Source: Halopseudomonas aestusnigri (lineage in GTDB: Bacteria > Pseudomonadota > Gammaproteobacteria > Pseudomonadales > Pseudomonadaceae). Taken from it: a stretch of 55,316 nt of DNA. Positions 1-7,329 of this stretch are shown here, piece by piece. Each line of letters starts with the position of its first letter. Positions within the stretch are counted from its first letter, which is position 1. The notes under the pieces are model-generated. The model was given only the letters and a program-made list of their open reading frames with translations, searched no databases and was not told where the DNA came from. Made by a program: the position numbers and the translations under genes. Where the stretch lies: contig NZ_NBYK01000001.1 in assembly GCF_002197985.1 (NCBI RefSeq), forward strand, positions 137,682 to 192,997, given 5' to 3'.

Positions 1-25
1 CGGATTGCCCGGCTAAGCCAAAGGC

Positions 26-871
26 CTACCCGAGCGGACTTTGCACCCCGGCAAAGGCATTACCAAGGACATGGGTATAAATCTGCGTAGTACGCACATC
101 GGCATGCCCCAGCAGCGTCTGCACCGCACTGACATGCATGTGGTGCCGCACGATGTTGCCTTCATCGTCGGCACACAGCCCCTGGGAAGGGAACAGCCAC
201 TGCTACTCAAGCGCTCGTGCAGCATTAGGGTATTTACGCCGGAGCGCGTAGGGCAGGCTCGCGTCGCACTGGTAAAACGCATCCTGCTCGCGCCAGGCAC
301 GCTGGATGCGCGCTCTGCGTGCACACAGTGGCTCGATCAGCGATGCGGGCAGCAGCGTGATGCGGTCCTTGTCCCCTTTGCCGCTGCGCACCGTGATGAT
401 CTGGCGGTCGAAGTCGATGTCTTTGATACGCAGCCGACAGGCCTCGACGACACGCAGCCCCGAGCCGTACATCAGCGACGCAATCAGCTTGTGAGGCTCC
501 GGCAGCAACCCGATGATCTGGGTTGCTTCACTGTGCGTCAGCACCGTCGGGATGCGTGCAGGGCGTTTGGCCCGGACGGTGTCGCCGATATCGCAGAGCG
601 GGCGACCCAACACCTTGCCATACAGAAACACCAGCGCGTTGAGCGCCTGATTTTGTGTGGCGGCAGCTACCTGCCGACTGACGGCCAGCCAGGTAAGAAA
701 CTCGCTACCTTCCGCTGGTCCCATCTCCAGCGGGTGACGCATCCGGTGGTAACGCAGGAAGTAGCGTATCCAGTACCAATAGGTCTTCTCGGTGCGAATG
801 CTGTAGTGATTCACCCTGATGACGTTACGAAACTGCTCGCGCAGCTGCGGTTTGGCTGGTGTGGTGTCCAT
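26..871 (-). pseudogene. intI: Integron integrase (IntI-type tyrosine recombinase), inactivated
   Basis: This gene is an integron integrase, the tyrosine recombinase that inserts and excises cassettes at attI and attC. Residues 1-222 read as an intact IntI amino-terminal and central part, including the first catalytic arginine (GSGLRVVEA, about residue 140) and the lysine segment VRSGKGDKDR. Codon 223 is an in-frame TAG at 203-205, where relatives carry tryptophan before QWLFPS. The same frame then continues to a TAG at 26-28 with [32 protein letters not shown] and a normal end. Between HVSA and VQTLL about 40 residues that carry the HxxR catalytic motif are missing; the joint sits on a GTGCAG that would be repeated at both ends in an intact gene. 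Two independent lesions make loss of function near certain. It is divergent from the cassettes, as is usual for integrons. Confidence 0.9.
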
Positions 872-883
872 ATCGCATCCATG

Positions 884-899
884 CTGTATGTTTGTACAG
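884..899. promoter_or_regulatory. LexA (SOS) box upstream of intI
   Basis: CTGTATGTTTGTACAG matches the LexA consensus CTG-N10-CAG with the usual CTGT/ACAG ends, and lies 13 bp upstream of the intI start codon. SOS control of integron integrases by a LexA box in this position is established for several integrons. Here the box survives although the integrase is broken. Confidence 0.8.
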
Positions 900-1055
900 C
901 ATTATTGGGTGCGCAAAAAGAGGAAGTCAAGCGAATACAGATGGTATGCGGCGGCAACAATCTAACCAATTGTTTTAAAAAGAATTTTTAGTTCTTTGGT
1001 AACCTGGGCGCGACGTTGTTATGAAGAAGTTACTAATATGCAGTCATAAAGCCGT

Positions 1056-1076
1056 CGGTCCACTCAACTGTTATAC
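1056..1076 (+). other. attI recombination site, core junction G|TTATAC
   Basis: The core GTTATAC at 1070-1076 is the exact reverse complement of GTATAAC (1723-1729), the outer box of the attC at the end of the first cassette. A cassette carries the end of its own attC at its 5' end after insertion, so this match places the attI/cassette junction at 1070|1071. The span from 872 to 1070 between the integrase start and this point is then the attI region and promoter. The outer limit of attI is not defined by the sequence. Confidence 0.6.
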
Positions 1077-1086
1077 GAGCATCTCC

Positions 1087-1728
1087 ATGAACGCACTACT
1101 TCAGAAGTCCGCGCTATACATAAAAGGAAGGCCTGAGGTTTTCAGAGTTATTGGTGCCGTGTTTTTTGTGGCAACGCTGATTGCGGCGGTTTTTTGGCTG
1201 GCAAACTACAATGCAGAGCCAATTGCTTTTGCCCTTAGCTTAATTTCTTCTATTTTCTTCGGGCTCCCATATGCTGCAGAAGCAATTTGCCCAAACAGAA
1301 AACTAGTTCGCGACATGAGTCATGAGGAAATCTTGAGCTTCATGGCAGGCACAGACCCTAAGCTCGACTGGGGAGGTGTATCAAAAGCATGGTCATCCGA
1401 AAGATTTCTCAAAGAAGATCCAAGACTGAGAATGGTCATGCGATACGATGAAGAAGGAGTTCAAAACCCTGACTTCGTAGATGTCTGGGCAAATAAATGG
1501 CTGCATCCAAAGGCAACTGGTTACTGGTGTGATATTTACTACGACCATAACCTAATTGATCGTCTTGTGTTGGTATCCGTGGATGATGGTAATTGCTTAC
1601 TTCCTACGCCCCGCTATGATTCCAACAAAGTACCAAAGTTAAACTATTTCTGCGCTCAATGCTTCGACTCAATTGGAAGCTTTGATATTTATTTTTCCGG
1701 GGCGGGGTTTGTGCGTGAAGACGTATAA
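1087..1728 (+). CDS. Cassette-borne two-helix membrane protein, unknown function
   Basis: I do not recognise a family for this protein of about 213 residues. Two hydrophobic helices lie near the amino terminus (VIGAVFFVATLIAAVFWLA and AFALSLISSIFFGLPYA), separated by a short hydrophilic loop. They are followed by a soluble, mostly acidic and aromatic-rich domain of about 150 residues with two cysteines near the end (FCAQCFDS). It is the sole gene of the first integron cassette: its stop codon is embedded in the outer box of attC1. The ATG at 1087 is chosen because it lies 16 bp inside the cassette boundary at 1071. The ATG at 1021 is in frame but lies in attI and would not travel with the cassette. 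Lower GC and more A/T-rich codons than the surrounding genes fit an imported cassette. Confidence 0.7.
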   Translation: MNALLQKSALYIKGRPEVFRVIGAVFFVATLIAAVFWLANYNAEPIAFALSLISSIFFGLPYAAEAICPNRKLVRDMSHEEILSFMAGTDPKLDWGGVSKAWSSERFLKEDPRLRMVMRYDEEGVQNPDFVDVWANKWLHPKATGYWCDIYYDHNLIDRLVLVSVDDGNCLLPTPRYDSNKVPKLNYFCAQCFDSIGSFDIYFSGAGFVREDV

Positions 1729-1799
1729 CAAGTCGCTCAACACCGTTCGCTCCGCTCACTGGGACGGGCTAAAGCCCGCCCCTTAACCAAACTTCATGT
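1723..1799 (+). other. attC1 (cassette 1 recombination site), 3' core degenerate
   Basis: The site opens with GTATAACAAGTCGCTCAA, a standard attC left end, has the central inverted segment GGGACGGGCTAAAGCCCGCCCC, and ends CTTAACC. The expected right core would be GTTATGT, to match the outer box of cassette 2 (ACATAAC at 2239-2245). The sequence shows CTTCATGT at 1792-1799, close to that but mutated, so the site is probably poorly active. Confidence 0.7.
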
Positions 1800-1824
1800 G
1801 CCTGTGAAAACAAGAGAGTAATTT

Positions 1825-2235
1825 GTGAAAATTGATCATGAATACTTAAAGAGATTGCTTGAGGCATTTGAAGCTTCAGGCACACCTACCACAGATATAA
1901 ATGAATTGGGGAAACTCGGCTTCAGTTATCAGGAAGATAAATTTATTTTTCATCTACGCATTCTCGCTGACCAAAACTTGGTTCAGGGTGAGCAGGGTCA
2001 TGATCTTGGCTATCGAAAAGGGGTTGATGGATATGTGTCCTGGGGGGTTGTTCCTTTACGACTAACAGCATTTGGTCACGAATTTCTTGAAGCACTTAGG
2101 AATAGTCAAGTTTGGGACACTATCAAGTCCGAATTCAAGGATGCTTCAATAGGCACACTTTGGCGGGTTTCAAAAGACCTTTTAGAAGCCTATACAAAGA
2201 AAAAAATCGAATCTTTGCTGGGCGCTGATGAGTAA
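1825..2235 (+). CDS. DUF2513 family protein (integron cassette 2)
   Basis: This 136-residue protein belongs to the DUF2513 family: it starts MKIDHEYLKRLLEAFEAS, has the central KFIFHLRILADQNLV segment, and ends with a charged helix. The family is small, common in mobile DNA and phage-related regions, and has no firm biochemical role; a winged-helix-like DNA-binding fold is a possibility I cannot confirm. The GTG start at 1825 is preceded by AGAGAG at a normal distance. It is the single gene of cassette 2, between attC1 and attC2. There is no signal peptide or membrane segment, so it should act in the cytoplasm. Its AT-rich codons differ from the chromosomal genes downstream. Confidence 0.8.
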   Translation: MKIDHEYLKRLLEAFEASGTPTTDINELGKLGFSYQEDKFIFHLRILADQNLVQGEQGHDLGYRKGVDGYVSWGVVPLRLTAFGHEFLEALRNSQVWDTIKSEFKDASIGTLWRVSKDLLEAYTKKKIESLLGADE

Positions 2236-2238
2236 GCA

Positions 2239-2310
2239 CATAACAATCAAAGGCAGCATCGTCCTACGGACTGGACGCGCTAACGCGCGCCGCTGCTTTG
2301 GGCGTTAAAG
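2239..2310 (+). other. attC2 (cassette 2 recombination site)
   Basis: The left end ACATAACAATCAAAGGCAGC pairs with the right half GCTGCTTTGGGCGTTAAAG through AAAGGCAGC/GCTGCTTT. This gives the folded-strand structure used by integron integrases. The right core GTTAAAG (2304-2310) matches, at six of seven positions, the complement GTTAAAA of the outer box TTTTAAC at the end of cassette 3, so the junction of cassettes 2 and 3 is at 2304|2305. Confidence 0.8.
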
Positions 2311-2383
2311 CGAAAAACCGAGTCGTGGCACCTGATACCCATCCGTGTCAAAATTCAGCGATACGCGAACGAGAGGTTTTTTC

Positions 2384-2608
2384 ATGAATCTCCAGAAAAT
2401 TGAAGACGAGGCGCTCCATCTCCCTAAGGAGGAGCGAGTTCAATTGATCCAGCGACTGGTATTGAGTCTGGAGTCTCCGTCGTATGAGGAGCTCAGATCC
2501 GATTGGCTGCTTGAGGCCCGCCGTAGAGGCGAAGAACTCGACAATGGCACAGTTCATTCTGTGGCTGGTGAGAATGTCATGAGGAAGGCTAGAGCACTGA
2601 TCAAATGA
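2384..2608 (+). CDS. Addiction module component (antitoxin), cassette 3
   Basis: This 74-residue protein matches the putative addiction module component family (TIGR02574/Unstab_antitox): an amino-terminal helix EDEALHLPKEERVQLIQRLVLSLE, then a W-LLEARRRGEELDNGTVHSVAGENVM toxin-wrapping segment and a basic end. It is expected to bind and neutralise the ParE/RelE-type protein encoded just downstream and to repress the operon. The ATG at 2384 is preceded by GAGAGG. An upstream in-frame GTG at 2345 is less likely because it lacks a ribosome site and adds residues not seen in the family. The stop overlaps the toxin start as ATGA, so the two are translationally coupled. The module fills integron cassette 3, and such modules are known to stabilise cassette arrays. 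Confidence 0.85.
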   Translation: MNLQKIEDEALHLPKEERVQLIQRLVLSLESPSYEELRSDWLLEARRRGEELDNGTVHSVAGENVMRKARALIK

Positions 2609-2898
2609 ACTATTCTTCTCACCCGGCAACGGAAGCCGAGTTCCTGGAGTCAGTAGGTTATTACGAATCAAAGGTTCCGGGATTGGGTGGTGCCTTCATA
2701 GAGGAATTTGAGGCCCTGGCTAATTTGGTTGGCGAGTCACCTAAGGCCTGGCAAGTCGAGTTGCCACCAGATATTCGTAGAGCGGCCCTTCACAGAGTTC
2801 CCTTGTCTGTCGTTTACCGAGAACGACCTGATGGCTTTCAGGTTCTGGTTGTTGCCCATGACCGGCGGCGTCCGCAGTACTGGCTGGGCAGGTTTTAA
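2605..2898 (+). CDS. ParE/RelE-superfamily toxin, cassette 3
   Basis: This 97-residue protein has the ParE/RelE fold signature: an amino-terminal helix pair (ATEAEFLESVGYYESKVPGL), then LHRVPLSVVYRERPDGFQVLVVAHDRRRPQYWLGRF, the usual beta-strand run ending in a basic, aromatic tail. Members paired with this antitoxin family are ParE-like plasmid stabilisation toxins; whether this one acts on gyrase or on mRNA cannot be told from sequence. It starts inside the antitoxin stop codon (ATGA overlap of 4 bp), and its own stop is part of attC3. No truncation is visible, so the pair looks functional. Confidence 0.85.
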   Translation: MNYSSHPATEAEFLESVGYYESKVPGLGGAFIEEFEALANLVGESPKAWQVELPPDIRRAALHRVPLSVVYRERPDGFQVLVVAHDRRRPQYWLGRF

Positions 2899-2973
2899 CA
2901 ATCGGCTGCACAGCGACCGATTTTCCGTCGCTTCGCGGCTCCAAAGCGGCTGGCGAATTTCTCCACTTTAGCG
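2893..2973 (+). other. attC3, last cassette site, degenerate right end
   Basis: TTTTAACAATCGGCTGCACA is a Pseudomonas-type attC left end, overlapping the toxin stop. The right half (CGGCTCCAAAGCGGCTGGCG followed by CTTTAGC) is only partly complementary, and the core that should read GTTRRRY is altered. It marks the right edge of the integron; the next gene is ordinary chromosome. Confidence 0.6.
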
Positions 2974-2985
2974 CGCGGGTGCACC

Positions 2986-3351
2986 ATGGCCGTTACGCTT
3001 CATCTTGTTGCTGCACTCTGGGCGTTGCTCGCCGGGGGCTTTCAGTTGCTGACCCGCAAGGGGACGCGGTTGCATAGGGTTGTGGGCTGGTCGTGGATGA
3101 CGGCGATGGTGATTGTGGCCATGTCTTCGTTCTGGCTGACCGGCTTTATGGATGTGTTCCATGGTTACAACCCTATCCATCTGCTGTCGGTCTGGGTGCT
3201 GGTGTGTGTGGCGGTGTCGGTGTACTCAGCCCGAGCCGGCCATATCAGGCGGCACCGCGCCTTTGCGGTTGGTGCCTTTATCGGCGTTATCGGAGCCGGG
3301 CTGGGTGCATTGGCGCCGGGGCGGCTGATTTATCAGTGGCTGGTCGGTTGA
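2986..3351 (+). CDS. DUF2306-type membrane protein
   Basis: This 121-residue, four-helix membrane protein has a conserved arrangement of histidines: HLVAALWALLAGGFQL, then RLHRVVGWSWMTAM, FHGYNPIHLLSVW and IRRHRAFAVGAFIGVIGAG. That pattern fits the DUF2306/YozB-like family of small membrane proteins whose paired histidines resemble haem or quinone-binding helices; no function is established. It begins 12 bp after the last attC and reads away from the integron. Its codon use is high-GC, unlike the cassettes, so I treat it as the first chromosomal gene. No strong ribosome site is seen before the ATG. Confidence 0.7.
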   Translation: MAVTLHLVAALWALLAGGFQLLTRKGTRLHRVVGWSWMTAMVIVAMSSFWLTGFMDVFHGYNPIHLLSVWVLVCVAVSVYSARAGHIRRHRAFAVGAFIGVIGAGLGALAPGRLIYQWLVG

Positions 3352-3380
3352 TCTGTGAGCCTTCGCCGACTAGCGCCGGC

Positions 3381-4696
3381 TCACTGCGTTGGCGACAGGC
3401 TTTCCCTTGCGATGCAGGCGCGCAGGTCGTCCAGAGTGAGTGGTCTGGCGAACAGGTAACCCTGGAAATGGTCGCATCCGCAGGTGATCAGGCACTGCAA
3501 CTGCTCCTCGGTTTCAACGCCTTCTGCCAGCACGGTCATGCCGTAGTTCTGGCCGATGGCGATGATGTTCTGCACCATGGCCAGGGCGGTCTTGTCGTCG
3601 GTGACGTGATCGACAAAGCTTTTGTCGATCTTGACCTCGTGAAACGGCAGCGAGCGCAGGGTGCTCAGTGAGGAATAGCCGGTACCAAAGTCATCGAGTG
3701 ACATCCGCACGCCGGCGTCCTTGGCGCGGGTCAGGATGTGGTGGATCTGCTCGATGTCTTCAATCAGCAGATTTTCCGTGACTTCGATACATATCTGCTC
3801 AAAGCCCAGCAGGCTGCTGTCGATTCGTTCCAACAGCTGATCGATAAAGCCGTTTTCCATCAACTGCCGGGCGGACACGTTGATCGACAGGTTGAAGGTC
3901 TTGCCGGTTTGCTGTTGCAGCCCTGCGATGTCGGCCAGCGCCCGGTCAATGATGTGGTAACCAAGGGTGGTGATCAGCCCTGAGTGCTCGGCAATCGGGA
4001 TGAAGGCGTCCGGCGGCACACTGCCCAGAACCGGGCTTTGCCAGCGTACCAGTGCTTCCACTCCATACATGCGGCCATGCTGGTCAACCTGAGGCTGATA
4101 GACCAGGAAGATCTCGCCGCGGGTTTCGGCGCCACGCAGGTGTTGTTCGATCCTGACCCGGTACAGGTATTGCTCTTCCAGATCGGTACGGAAGAAGCGC
4201 AGGGTGTTGCGCTCCTTCTTGGCCTCATACATGGCCACATCCGCCGCGCGCAACAGCTCGTCGAGGGTGGTGCCATGCTCCGGGTAGCGCGCCACACCGA
4301 TACTGCAGCCAGGGGAGAAGGTCATATTGGAGAAGGCAATATTGGCGCAAATGGCGTTAATTTGCCGGCCAACCCGCTCCTCGGCGGCGGTACTGTCGGC
4401 ATGGGTGGCAATCAACAGCACAAACTCGTCACCGCCGTGCCGCACCAGCAGGGTGCCTTCACGCAGGGCCTGCTCGAAGCGGCGTGCCAGCTCTACCAAG
4501 ATCTGATCACCAATGCTGTGGCCGAAATGGTCGTTGATGCCCTTGAAGTGGTCGAGGTCGATGAACAGGAGTGAGAAGTTCTGTTTTCCTGTCTGCCACT
4601 GGTCAAAGGCCTCCAGCAGAAAGTTGCGATTGGGCAGGCCGGTCAGGGTGTCGTGATCGGCCTGATATTGCAGCTGCTGGCGGCGGTGTTGCTGCT
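3381..4696 (-). pseudogene. GGDEF-EAL cyclic-di-GMP protein, carboxy-terminal part (split by IS)
   Basis: Reading leftwards from the insertion element at 4696, this fragment encodes a short linker (QQHRRQQLQYQADHDTLTGLPNR), a full GGDEF domain (DLDHFKGINDHFGHSIGDQ, VRHGGDEF) and a full EAL domain (VYQPQVD, GVEALVRW, DDFGTGYSSLSTL, KIDKSFV, VLAEGVE). GGDEF domains make and EAL domains degrade cyclic di-GMP; both motifs are intact, so the ancestral protein could have had either activity. The sensor half lies beyond the element at 6018-6995. Excising the element with one copy of its GCT duplication restores a continuous frame (IDREQQHRRQQ). An ATG at 4499 could still give a shortened product lacking the start of GGDEF. 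Confidence 0.88.
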
Positions 4697-4723
4697 TGAA
4701 CCGCCCCGGGTTTCGCGGAGGCT
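4697..4723. repeat. Left terminal inverted repeat of the IS3 element
   Basis: These 27 bp are the perfect reverse complement of 5991-6017. The outer neighbour GCT (4694-4696) is one copy of the target duplication. Confidence 0.95.
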
Positions 4724-4735
4724 GTTTTGTTTGAG

Positions 4736-5641
4736 TCAGGCAGCAACTGATATGGTTGCCTGACTCTGTTCGTATAGTGCCTCAAACTCGGCCGGTGGCC
4801 TATTTCCAATTGGCTCCAGCAGGCGCTGATGGTTGAACCAGGTCACCCACTTCAGCGTCTCCCACTCCAGACTGTCTACGCTTTTCCATGGCCCTCGCCT
4901 GTGGATCAGTTCGGTCTTGTAGAGGCCGTTGATGGTCTCTGCCAGTGCGTTGTCGTAGCTGTCACCGGTATTGCCAACCGAGGGTTCGATGCCAGCTTCG
5001 CCCAGCCGCTCGCTGTAGCGAATCGACAGATATTGCGAGCCCCTATCGCTGTGATGAACCAGCCGGTGTGGCTCAGGCCGACGAGTGTGAAGCGCCTGTT
5101 CCAGAGCATCCAGGACAAACTCTGTACGCATGTGTCGGCTGACACGCCAGCCCACGATAAACCGTGAGTAGACATCGACGATGAACGCCACATAGGCAAA
5201 TCCCTGCCAGGTTGAAACGAATGTGAAATCGGCGACCCAGAGCTGATTGGGACGTTCGGCAGTGAACTGGCGCTTTACCAGATCCCTAGGGTTGGCATTG
5301 TCAGGATCGGCGTGGGTGGTTTTCACCATTTTGCCCCGCGTAACGCCGCAGAGCCCCATTTCACGCATCAACCGTTCCACTGTGCAGCGCGCAACCACCT
5401 GGTGTTCGCGATGCATCTGCCGCCAAATTTTCCTGGCCCCGTAGACCTCGTAATTTTCCCGCCAGACACGATGAATGTGTACAGCAAGTGCCTCGTCACG
5501 GATCGCTCGGGCGGAGCGTCGTGAGCGATCACGTAGCCGTGCAGCATGGCGCCGGTAAGCCGATGGAGACACTTGCAACACGCGGCACAGTGGCTCGACT
5601 CCAAAGCTTTGCCGGTGCTTGTCGATCAGTTGCCAGATCAC
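4736..5641 (-). CDS. IS3-family transposase OrfB (DDE integrase core)
   Basis: This 301-residue protein is the catalytic part of the IS3 transposase. It has the amino-terminal HTH_21-like segment YGARKIWRQM and an integrase core with D138 (WVADFTF), D199 (HHSDRGSQY) and E235 (NALAETING), giving the DD(35)E spacing of this family, then a normal carboxy terminus. It overlaps orfA by 4 bp (ATGA). The active enzyme is normally an OrfAB fusion made by programmed -1 frameshifting: a slippery TTTTTTC lies on the minus strand at 5692-5686 within orfA, and the -1 frame is open from there into orfB (FRPGGARRAGHPAPFEVIWQ). No lesion is seen. Confidence 0.95.
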   Translation of the reverse strand: MIWQLIDKHRQSFGVEPLCRVLQVSPSAYRRHAARLRDRSRRSARAIRDEALAVHIHRVWRENYEVYGARKIWRQMHREHQVVARCTVERLMREMGLCGVTRGKMVKTTHADPDNANPRDLVKRQFTAERPNQLWVADFTFVSTWQGFAYVAFIVDVYSRFIVGWRVSRHMRTEFVLDALEQALHTRRPEPHRLVHHSDRGSQYLSIRYSERLGEAGIEPSVGNTGDSYDNALAETINGLYKTELIHRRGPWKSVDSLEWETLKWVTWFNHQRLLEPIGNRPPAEFEALYEQSQATISVAA

Positions 5642-5964
5642 TTCAAACGGCGCAGGATGGCCTGCCCGTCGGGCTCCGCCTGGGCGAAAAAAGCGCTGGC
5701 GACCTTGAGGATCTCGTTAGCTCGCTTGAGCTCACGAACCTCACGTTCCAGTTCCTTGACGCGGGCATCAGTAGCCGAGGCAGAGGGGACCGCAGGCGCA
5801 GCTGCCTTCCGAATCCAACTGCTCAGTGTCTGGGCGGTGCAGCCGATCTTGCTGGCCACTGCCTCGATGGCGGCCCACTGCGATGTGTGGGATTCCCGGA
5901 CCTCATAAACCATACGGATGGCCCGGTCACGGACTTCAGGGGAAAACTTGGGGTGCTTGCTCAT
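5638..5964 (-). CDS. IS3-family transposase OrfA (helix-turn-helix)
   Basis: This 108-residue protein recognises the ends of the element. Residues 1-55 form the HTH domain (FSPEVRDRAIRMV, AIEAVASKIGCTAQTLSSWIRK), followed by a leucine-zipper helix (RVKELEREVRELKRANEILKVAS) that mediates multimerisation in this family. It lies upstream of orfB, overlapping it by 4 bp, and contains the TTTTTTC slippery heptamer used to make the OrfAB fusion. The ATG start lies close to the right end of the element, as expected. Confidence 0.95.
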   Translation of the reverse strand: MSKHPKFSPEVRDRAIRMVYEVRESHTSQWAAIEAVASKIGCTAQTLSSWIRKAAAPAVPSASATDARVKELEREVRELKRANEILKVASAFFAQAEPDGQAILRRLK

Positions 5965-5990
5965 ATGGGCTCCATTCTCTCAAAAGATGA

Positions 5991-6017
5991 AGCCTCCGCG
6001 AAACCCGGGGCGGTTCA
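5991..6017. repeat. Right terminal inverted repeat of the IS3 element
   Basis: These 27 bp are the perfect reverse complement of 4697-4723. They are followed directly by GCT (6018-6020), the second copy of the target duplication. Confidence 0.95.
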
Positions 6018-6995
6018 GCTCCCGGTCGATAAAGCGAAACAGGTAGAACATGCTGATCAGAAACGCCGCAGTCAACGCAATATAAAGCGTTGCAGTCTTG
6101 AGGAATTGATTGATCAGATAGCCTTCTTCCACTTCAGACAGCAGCCAGAATTCGTAGCGGGGGTTGTAGAGTGCGACGCCACGGACGTGCTCTCTGTCCG
6201 AGTTGGTATCCCATCTGAAGGTGATGGTGGTCTGGCGCCCTGAGGGATGCTCGGGTTCGCGCTGGCCCTGTTGAAGGGCCTGCATGAGCTGCCGATACCG
6301 CGTGTCCGGCAGGGGCTGGACGAAGAAGTCAGCGATCAGCTCCCCGTTAGTCGCGTACTGGATATAGCGATTACGGGTGCGAAGAATGGTGATGCGGTTA
6401 TGTGGACCGAGGACGGCAGCATGGGCGAAATGACCGCTGTCCGCCTGGATTTTCAGTGCGCCGGTCATGATGCCCAGCAACTGCCCGTCAGTATCGCGAA
6501 TGGCCTTTCTGGCCGGGATTACCAGTCTGGGAGCGTTGTAGGTTCGCCCGAGGACCATTTTGTCGCTTTCGATGGCGTATACGAAGGAGTCTTTCGATTC
6601 GGGCTGTTGCAGCAGGTTTGGCGGGTCGGGCCTTACCAGATTGGAGGTTGTGTCCAGCACCTCGCCTGCGGTGGAAAACAGGGCAAAGCCGGCAAAGAAT
6701 TCCGGATTGATGTTCATCAGCCGGTCCAGCTCGGATCGAATATCCGGGTTGCCTTCGCGCTGGCGCAGGAGGATGTCCTGACCAATCAGGGTGATGATGG
6801 TTTCCTGCTGCTCCAGCAGCGATGAAAAACTGCCGAACCACTGCTTGACCAGGCTGCGTTGGGAGGCCTCGGTCTGCGCAGTCAGATACTGCCAGTGGAC
6901 ATACGTGGGCCGGCCAGCGCAATGACCGCAGTAGCACACAGCAGCTTGTAGAGCAGCCAGATGTTGCGCCTGATAGACAGCGGTCTGAATCCCAT
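6018..6995 (-). pseudogene. GGDEF-EAL cyclic-di-GMP protein, amino-terminal sensor part (frameshifted, split by IS)
   Basis: This is the sensor half of the gene whose GGDEF and EAL domains lie at 3381-4696. It runs from an ATG at 6995 (MGFRPLSIRRNIWLLYKLL, a first membrane helix with a basic start). An extracytoplasmic region of roughly 230 residues follows (ASQRSLVKQWFGSFSSLLE, INPEFFAGFALFSTAGEVLD, a Cache/PAS-like pattern), then a second membrane helix (LYIALTAAFLISMFYLFRF) directly before the insertion. The first helix is in a different frame from the rest: one base appears to be missing around 6905-6920, so the ATG frame ends after MSTGSI. The gene is therefore broken twice. A sequencing error at the frameshift is possible; the insertion is not an error. 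Confidence 0.82.
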
Positions 6996-7329
6996 TCAGC
7001 TTCTCTTTGTTGAGCGCGGTTTAACTCGATTAAGACATGATAGTTCTGATAATCCAGCCAGGGAGCCAGCCAGCGTTCAGTCCGTTGACAAGCTCAATAC
7101 TAGTTGAGTTATCGGCAGTGCCGGCTACCGGGTGGCCGGTGAGGTACGCGCTTGTTGCTGGCTGCAATACCACAAATTTTATATGGTTTTTATCACTGGC
7201 TGGCATTAGGCCATGCCTGGCTGTGGCTTGCAATGGGGTCAGGTCGGGCTGGGGGCGAGGCGGTGTTGGCAGGCAGCCCGAATGGCTTGATCCGGACGGA
7301 CTCCGGTCGGGCTGCCGGCCGCGGTGCTG
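6996..7329. other. Intergenic region, no gene recognised
   Basis: These 334 bp lie between two minus-strand genes. Open frames here are short and lack family features or ribosome sites. A TTGACA (7085-7090) is followed by the inverted repeat CTCAA-N6-TTGAG (7093-7108), but no good -10 box follows at the right distance. The right end should hold the terminator of the DUF3010 gene and the promoter of the sensor gene, but I cannot point to either. Confidence 0.5.

Larger units (their letters stand above)
4697..6017 (-). mobile_element. IS3-family insertion sequence, complete
   Basis: This 1321-bp element begins TGAACCGCCCCGGG and ends with its exact inverse; the terminal inverted repeats are 27 bp and perfect. 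It is flanked by GCT direct repeats (4694-4696 and 6018-6020), a 3-bp target duplication typical of the IS3 family. It contains orfA and orfB in the IS3 arrangement with a frameshift window. All parts look intact, which suggests recent insertion. It interrupts a GGDEF-EAL gene in the same orientation. Confidence 0.95.

Noticed and set aside
41-991. 316-residue open frame on the plus strand opposite the integrase
   Set aside because: It is antisense to a recognisable intI and has no family features; it stays open because of base composition.
1021-1086. Upstream ATG extension of the first cassette gene
   Set aside because: It lies in attI, outside the cassette boundary at 1071, and has no ribosome site.
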